Part shown: positions 5,512-9,388 of the stretch, one piece after another
Layout of the letters: each line of letters opens with the position of its first letter
How positions within the stretch are numbered: position 1 is the stretch's first letter
Made by a program: the position numbers and the translations under genes
Notes under the pieces: model-generated
What the model saw: the letters and a program-made list of their open reading frames with translations, nothing else
What the model was told of the DNA's origin: nothing
Database searches by the model: none
Assembly (NCBI GenBank): GCA_900549445.1
Contig: UROS01000088.1
Span: forward strand, 1 to 9,388
Direction of reading: 5' to 3'
DNA length: 9,388 nt
Origin: an uncultured Porphyromonadaceae bacterium
GTDB taxonomy: Bacteria; Bacteroidota; Bacteroidia; Bacteroidales; Muribaculaceae

Positions 5512-8500
5512 ATGAACCCTAAACAATCGTGGAATCTACGCCGGGCAGCCAGGCTGCTGCTCGTAGCAGGAGGACTGACCGTTACCGGCACTACATTTGC
5601 CGAGCCGGCGGACGCAGTCGCTCCGGCACCGGTTCAGGCAAACAACATCACCGTAACAGGCGATGTCGTTGACTCTTCGGGAGAGCCCGTGATCGGAGCA
5701 TCCGTATTAGTAAAAGGTACAAGCAACGGCACAGCCACTGACATTGACGGCCGATTCACGCTATCGGTGCCGAAAGACGCCACACTCGTAATCTCCTACG
5801 TAGGGTGCGCTACTCAGGAAGTGAAAGCAACCGGCTCTCCGATGCACATAACTCTCGACGACAGCGCGCTCAACCTCGACGAGGTTGTAGTGGTAGGTTT
5901 CGCTACCCAGAAGAAAGTCAACCTGACCGGAGCCGTCGGCACCGCATCGGGAAAAGACATTGCCGAACGCCCGGTCTCTGACGCCGTTACAGCCCTGCAG
6001 GGTGTGATTCCGGGTCTTAACATTTCGAATTCAAGCGCCGGCGGCGAGCTCAACGCTACCAAGAGTATTAATATACGTGGCACAGCCACCATTGGCGAGG
6101 GTTCGAGCGGCAACCCGCTCATACTTATCGATGGTATGGAGGGAGACCTCAACACTATCAATCCGCAGGACATCGAGAACATCTCCGTGCTGAAAGATGC
6201 GGCGGCATCGTCGATTTACGGTTCTCGTGCTCCGTTCGGCGTGATTCTGGTCACCACCAAGACCGGTTCGAAAGGCAAAACCACAATCCGCTACAACAAC
6301 AGCTTCCGTTTCAGCCAGCCGCTGAAGATAGCCAATCAGATGGATTCCTGGCATCTCGTTAACTACCTCAACGACGTGCAGCGCTACACGAATCCCGGCT
6401 CGTTCACCTTCGACGAGGAATACGTGGAGAAAGTCCGTCAGTATTATTACGGCGAGAGCGATGTTGTGGCCGACAGTTACCACTGGGAGGACGGACACTC
6501 GATCTGGGGCGAGAGCGAGCTGATGGGCGTCTACGCCAATACCGACTGGATGAAGGAATATTATAAGAAAACAGCCTTCTCGCAGGAACACAACCTCGCC
6601 ATCAACGGCGGAAACGACAAAATAGATTATTACATCTCAGGTAACTGGATGGACATGGGCGGCTTCATGCGCTACGGCGAGGATGACTTCCAGCGTTTCT
6701 CCCTTATGGGCAAGGTCAATGCCCAGCCCTACAAATGGCTGAAACTCGGATTCACCACCCGATGGAACCGTAATGACTACGACCGCGCGACTACAATGAG
6801 CGGCGGTTTTTATGATAACCTCATGCGCCGCGCCATATCCATAGCTCCCAAGTATGACCCCAACGGTTTTCTGGCATCCGATTTCAACTATATCGACGCC
6901 CTCGAAAACGGAGGCCGCCACAAGGAGCAGAACGACGTGTTCACCTATCAGTTCCAGGCAACCATAACCCCGGTCAAGAACTGGAACATCATAGGCGAAT
7001 TCAACGCCCGCATCAACAATAACTGGACCCACGAGGACGGCTTCCCCGTCTACGCCCACGATGCTGTAGACCCCGAACGGACCCACGTGCCGACCTACTA
7101 TTCGCGTACCACTTCTTACGTGAGCGAATACGCATACCGCTCCACCTATCTCAATGCCAATATTTTCACTAACTATTTCCTGTCGCTCAACGAGAAGCAC
7201 AACTTCACGTTCCTGCTCGGCACGCAGATTGAAAGCTTCAAAGACCGCGACATCACCGGCAGCCGCAACGACGTGACCACCTCGCTGCTCCCCGTGCTCA
7301 ACCTCACCAACAGCAAAACCAACTACAGTCTTGGCGGTCAGTATCAGGAATGGCGCACCACCGGCTTCTTCGGCCGTATCAACTACGACTACATGAACCG
7401 CTATCTCGTTGAGGTGAATCTCCGTTACGACGGTACCTCACGTTTCCGCCGCGACAGCCGCTGGGTGTGGTCGCCATCCGTTTCGGCAGGCTGGAACATA
7501 GCTCAGGAAGACTTCTTCGAACCGGCCCGACAGTATGTAGACGCTCTTAAGATCCGCGGGTCTTACGGACAGCTGGCAAACCAGAATACCAACAACTGGT
7601 ATCCCACCTACCGCGTGATGGGGCTCGCATCCTCCGCAAGCGGCTGGCTTATTGACGGAGAGCAGTCAAATACGGCATGGTTCCCCGGACTAATCTCCAC
7701 CACGCTCACCTGGGAAAAAATCCGCAATACCAACCTCGGTATCGACATCAACGCGCTCAACAACCGCCTCACCGCATCGTTCGATTACTTCTGGCGCGAC
7801 AACAAGGATATGGTAGGACCCGGTGTATCGCTTCCCGCCACCCTCGGCACCACTCCTCCCGCGCAAAACCTTCTCTCCATGCGTACTACAGGATGGGAGC
7901 TGACCCTCGGATGGCGTCAGGCACTCGGTGACTTCAGCTACGACGTGAGATTCAATCTCTCCGACGACAGAACCAAGATCACCGACTATCCCAACCGCGA
8001 GGGCAATCTCGGAAAATATATCGCAGGACGCTACACCGGCGAAATCTGGGGTCTCGAGACAAAAGGCATAGCGAAGACCCAGGAAGAAATGGACGCTCAT
8101 CTCGCCAGCGTGGATCAAAGTGAAATCGACGGCGGCCTATGGCAGGCAGGCGACATAATGTATGTCGACTCCGACGGTGACGGCAAGATCCACAAACAGA
8201 GTACGATTTACGAGAAAGGCGACATGAAAGTGATCGGCAATTCCTCGCCGCGCTACCGCATCGGCTTCAATCTTTATGCCAAATGGAAGGGAATCGACGT
8301 ATCGGCATTCTTCCAGGGCGTTTGCAAGCGCGACTACTACTTCAGCGCATACGGCGGTCAGGGAGCAGGTGAGAAAGGCGCGGCATTCTGGGGCGCTACG
8401 GTAGGCGGCCGCTGGGAATCGCTGTTCTTCGACGAACATCTCGACTACTGGCGCGACGACACGAGCAATCTCGGCGAGAACTACGACGCCTATTACGCAC

Positions 8501-8790
8501 GACCCATCTACTTCACCAACAAGAACCGCGAGACTCAGACCCGTTACCTTCAGGACGGTTCCTATCTACGCCTGAAGAACCTTCAGGTAGGCTACACTTT
8601 CCCCGAAGAGCTCACACGCCGTTTCTCCGTGCAGAACCTCAGGATATTTCTCTCTGCAGAAAACCTCCACACCTGGACCAAGATGAGCAAGGTCATCGAT
8701 CCTGAGAGCCTCGAAGTGTCGAAAATGAAATCGGGTGGCACCTATCCTCTCTCCCGCACATTCGCTTTCGGAGTCTCCGTCACATTATAA
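5512..8790 (+). CDS. susC: SusC-like TonB-dependent outer-membrane transporter
   Basis: A complete 1092-residue SusC/RagA-family protein that imports oligosaccharides through the outer membrane using TonB/ExbBD energy, working with the SusD lid encoded next. Residues 1-30 form a signal peptide (basic RRAAR, hydrophobic LLLVAGGLTV, likely cut after TFA). About 46-117 is the CarboxypepD_reg-like domain (VTGDVVDSSGEPVIGASV, DIDGRFTLSV). A TonB-box-like segment LDEVVVVGF lies at 122-130. About 135-255 is the plug (ALQGVIPGLNI, SINIRGTATI, PLILIDGMEGDL, VLKDAAASSIYGSRAPFGVILVTTK). The rest is a beta-barrel, with a SusC-typical DSDGDGKI acidic loop at 886-893 and a closing strand ending FAFGVSVTL. 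Length is normal for the family, with no frameshift. The ATG at 5512 fits the signal peptide and follows an A-rich, Shine-Dalgarno-free leader. Divergent from the HTCS, its presumed activator. Substrate cannot be deduced. The symbol is the family name, not an orthology claim. Confidence 0.97.
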   Translation: MNPKQSWNLRRAARLLLVAGGLTVTGTTFAEPADAVAPAPVQANNITVTGDVVDSSGEPVIGASVLVKGTSNGTATDIDGRFTLSVPKDATLVISYVGCATQEVKATGSPMHITLDDSALNLDEVVVVGFATQKKVNLTGAVGTASGKDIAERPVSDAVTALQGVIPGLNISNSSAGGELNATKSINIRGTATIGEGSSGNPLILIDGMEGDLNTINPQDIENISVLKDAAASSIYGSRAPFGVILVTTKTGSKGKTTIRYNNSFRFSQPLKIANQMDSWHLVNYLNDVQRYTNPGSFTFDEEYVEKVRQYYYGESDVVADSYHWEDGHSIWGESELMGVYANTDWMKEYYKKTAFSQEHNLAINGGNDKIDYYISGNWMDMGGFMRYGEDDFQRFSLMGKVNAQPYKWLKLGFTTRWNRNDYDRATTMSGGFYDNLMRRAISIAPKYDPNGFLASDFNYIDALENGGRHKEQNDVFTYQFQATITPVKNWNIIGEFNARINNNWTHEDGFPVYAHDAVDPERTHVPTYYSRTTSYVSEYAYRSTYLNANIFTNYFLSLNEKHNFTFLLGTQIESFKDRDITGSRNDVTTSLLPVLNLTNSKTNYSLGGQYQEWRTTGFFGRINYDYMNRYLVEVNLRYDGTSRFRRDSRWVWSPSVSAGWNIAQEDFFEPARQYVDALKIRGSYGQLANQNTNNWYPTYRVMGLASSASGWLIDGEQSNTAWFPGLISTTLTWEKIRNTNLGIDINALNNRLTASFDYFWRDNKDMVGPGVSLPATLGTTPPAQNLLSMRTTGWELTLGWRQALGDFSYDVRFNLSDDRTKITDYPNREGNLGKYIAGRYTGEIWGLETKGIAKTQEEMDAHLASVDQSEIDGGLWQAGDIMYVDSDGDGKIHKQSTIYEKGDMKVIGNSSPRYRIGFNLYAKWKGIDVSAFFQGVCKRDYYFSAYGGQGAGEKGAAFWGATVGGRWESLFFDEHLDYWRDDTSNLGENYDAYYARPIYFTNKNRETQTRYLQDGSYLRLKNLQVGYTFPEELTRRFSVQNLRIFLSAENLHTWTKMSKVIDPESLEVSKMKSGGTYPLSRTFAFGVSVTL

Positions 8791-8819
8791 TATATGTATA
8801 GACATTAAATTCGTCAGAA

Positions 8820-9375
8820 ATGAAATTTCTTAATCATACAGCATTATTTTTCGCGGCAGCGGTGGCACTGACATCCTGCAACGACTATCTCGATGTAACG
8901 CCCCCCTCCAGCGTCTCGCCCGAGATGTACTTCACCACCGCCGAGCAGCTCGGATACTACACGCTGAATTACTACTGCAACTATTCTAACTGGGATGCCA
9001 ACGGAGTAGGAGGGCAGTTCCCCTCCCATGCCGACTACACCTCTTTCATCCACGACGACGGACCCACCGACAACGAGGGTGCCATCAGCAGTATTTTCTA
9101 TGAAGGACAGGACTACAAGGTGGGACAGGCGGGCGGTCTCTGGAACTTCGACCGCATCAACGACCTCAACTGGTTCATCCGTACGGTCGAACCCAAAATC
9201 GAGACCGGCGAAATCCAGGGCAGCGAAACTTCGGCAAAACACTACTTCGGCGAGGCTTATTTCCTCCGCGCCCAGGAATATTTTTTCCGTCTCCGCAAGC
9301 TCGGCGACTTCCCGATCATAACCCGCTCGCTTCCCGACGACCGCGAAGTACTTATAGAAGCCTCGCGCCGTTATC
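8820..9375 (+). CDS. susD: SusD-like surface glycan-binding lipoprotein (3'-truncated)
   Basis: The frame opens at ATG 8820, 29 bases after the susC stop, and runs into the adapter. 185 genomic residues are visible of an expected 500-650. A lipoprotein signal peptide (MKFLNHTALFFAAAVALTSC) puts the lipidated cysteine at residue 20, and the following NDYLDVTPPSSVSPEMYFTT is typical of mature SusD/RagB N-termini. Helical TPR-like parts follow: WNFDRINDLNWFI (108-120), then GEAYFLRAQEYFFRLRKLGDFP (144-165), the best-conserved SusD signature (GEA.FLRA..YF....LGD.P). It is anchored on the outer leaflet of the outer membrane, where it binds the glycan and closes over the SusC barrel. It is probably co-transcribed with susC, as no terminator lies between them. 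The codons after base 9375 (S, Y) are adapter and not part of the protein. Confidence 0.95.
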
Positions 9376-9388
9376 CTGTCTCTTATAC
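9376..9388 (-). other. Untrimmed Nextera/Tn5 adapter (artefact)
   Basis: CTGTCTCTTATAC is the reverse complement of the last 13 bases of the Tn5 mosaic end and mirrors bases 10-22. It marks the end of the genomic insert and truncates the SusD-like gene. Confidence 0.95.

Noticed and set aside
6637..7200. 187-codon open frame on the - strand inside susC
   Set aside because: Shadow of the susC barrel region; no recognisable domain and no promoter or start context.
9028..9321. 97-codon + strand frame overlapping the SusD-like gene
   Set aside because: The overlapping frame from 8820 has a lipoprotein signal and SusD signatures; this one is low-complexity Thr/Ser/Arg-rich and out of frame.
1..9388. 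Terminal inverted repeat (10-22 and 9376-9388) suggesting a transposon
   Set aside because: The repeat is the engineered Tn5 mosaic end from the sequencing library; there is no transposase gene and the cargo is an ordinary PUL core.

Overview
The window looks like one complete metagenomic or draft-genome contig from a member of the Bacteroidales (Bacteroidota). It carries the regulatory and uptake core of a polysaccharide utilization locus (PUL). Support for the lineage comes from a hybrid two-component system regulator (HTCS) divergent from a SusC-like/SusD-like pair, a Bacteroidota-type promoter motif (TAnnTTTG) at both divergent promoters, A-rich leaders without Shine-Dalgarno sequences, and a gut-Bacteroidales-style modular secreted protein with a sorting-domain-like C-terminus. 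The coding DNA is fairly GC-rich and the intergenic DNA is AT-rich. That would fit Muribaculaceae or a related family, but the genus cannot be fixed from this sequence.

Layout: bases 1-22 and 9376-9388 are not genomic. They are untrimmed Tn5/Nextera transposase adapter, so the genomic insert is about 23-9375. On the + strand, 23-1044 is the 3' part of a secreted multi-domain protein. A strong bidirectional stem-loop terminator (1069-1112) separates it from a convergent 1321-residue HTCS on the - strand (1127-5092). A 419-base AT-rich divergent control region (5093-5511) follows. Then, on the + strand, come a complete SusC-like TonB-dependent transporter (5512-8790) and, 29 bases downstream, a SusD-like surface glycan-binding lipoprotein (8820-9375) cut off by the contig end.

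How they work together (family knowledge plus inference): SusD captures an oligosaccharide at the cell surface and SusC imports it across the outer membrane with TonB-derived energy. The periplasmic beta-propeller half of the HTCS senses a breakdown product, and its cytoplasmic kinase, receiver and AraC parts switch on the divergent susC-susD operon. The glycan cannot be named, because no catalytic enzyme domain is visible.

The most interesting part is the divergent control region. Both promoters carry the same nine-base CTAATTTTG core in opposite orientation, and upstream of each lies a similar TGATT(AT)TTACTG element, a candidate shared operator. I see no wholly new biological system here. 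There are no RNA genes, CRISPR arrays or insertion sequences.
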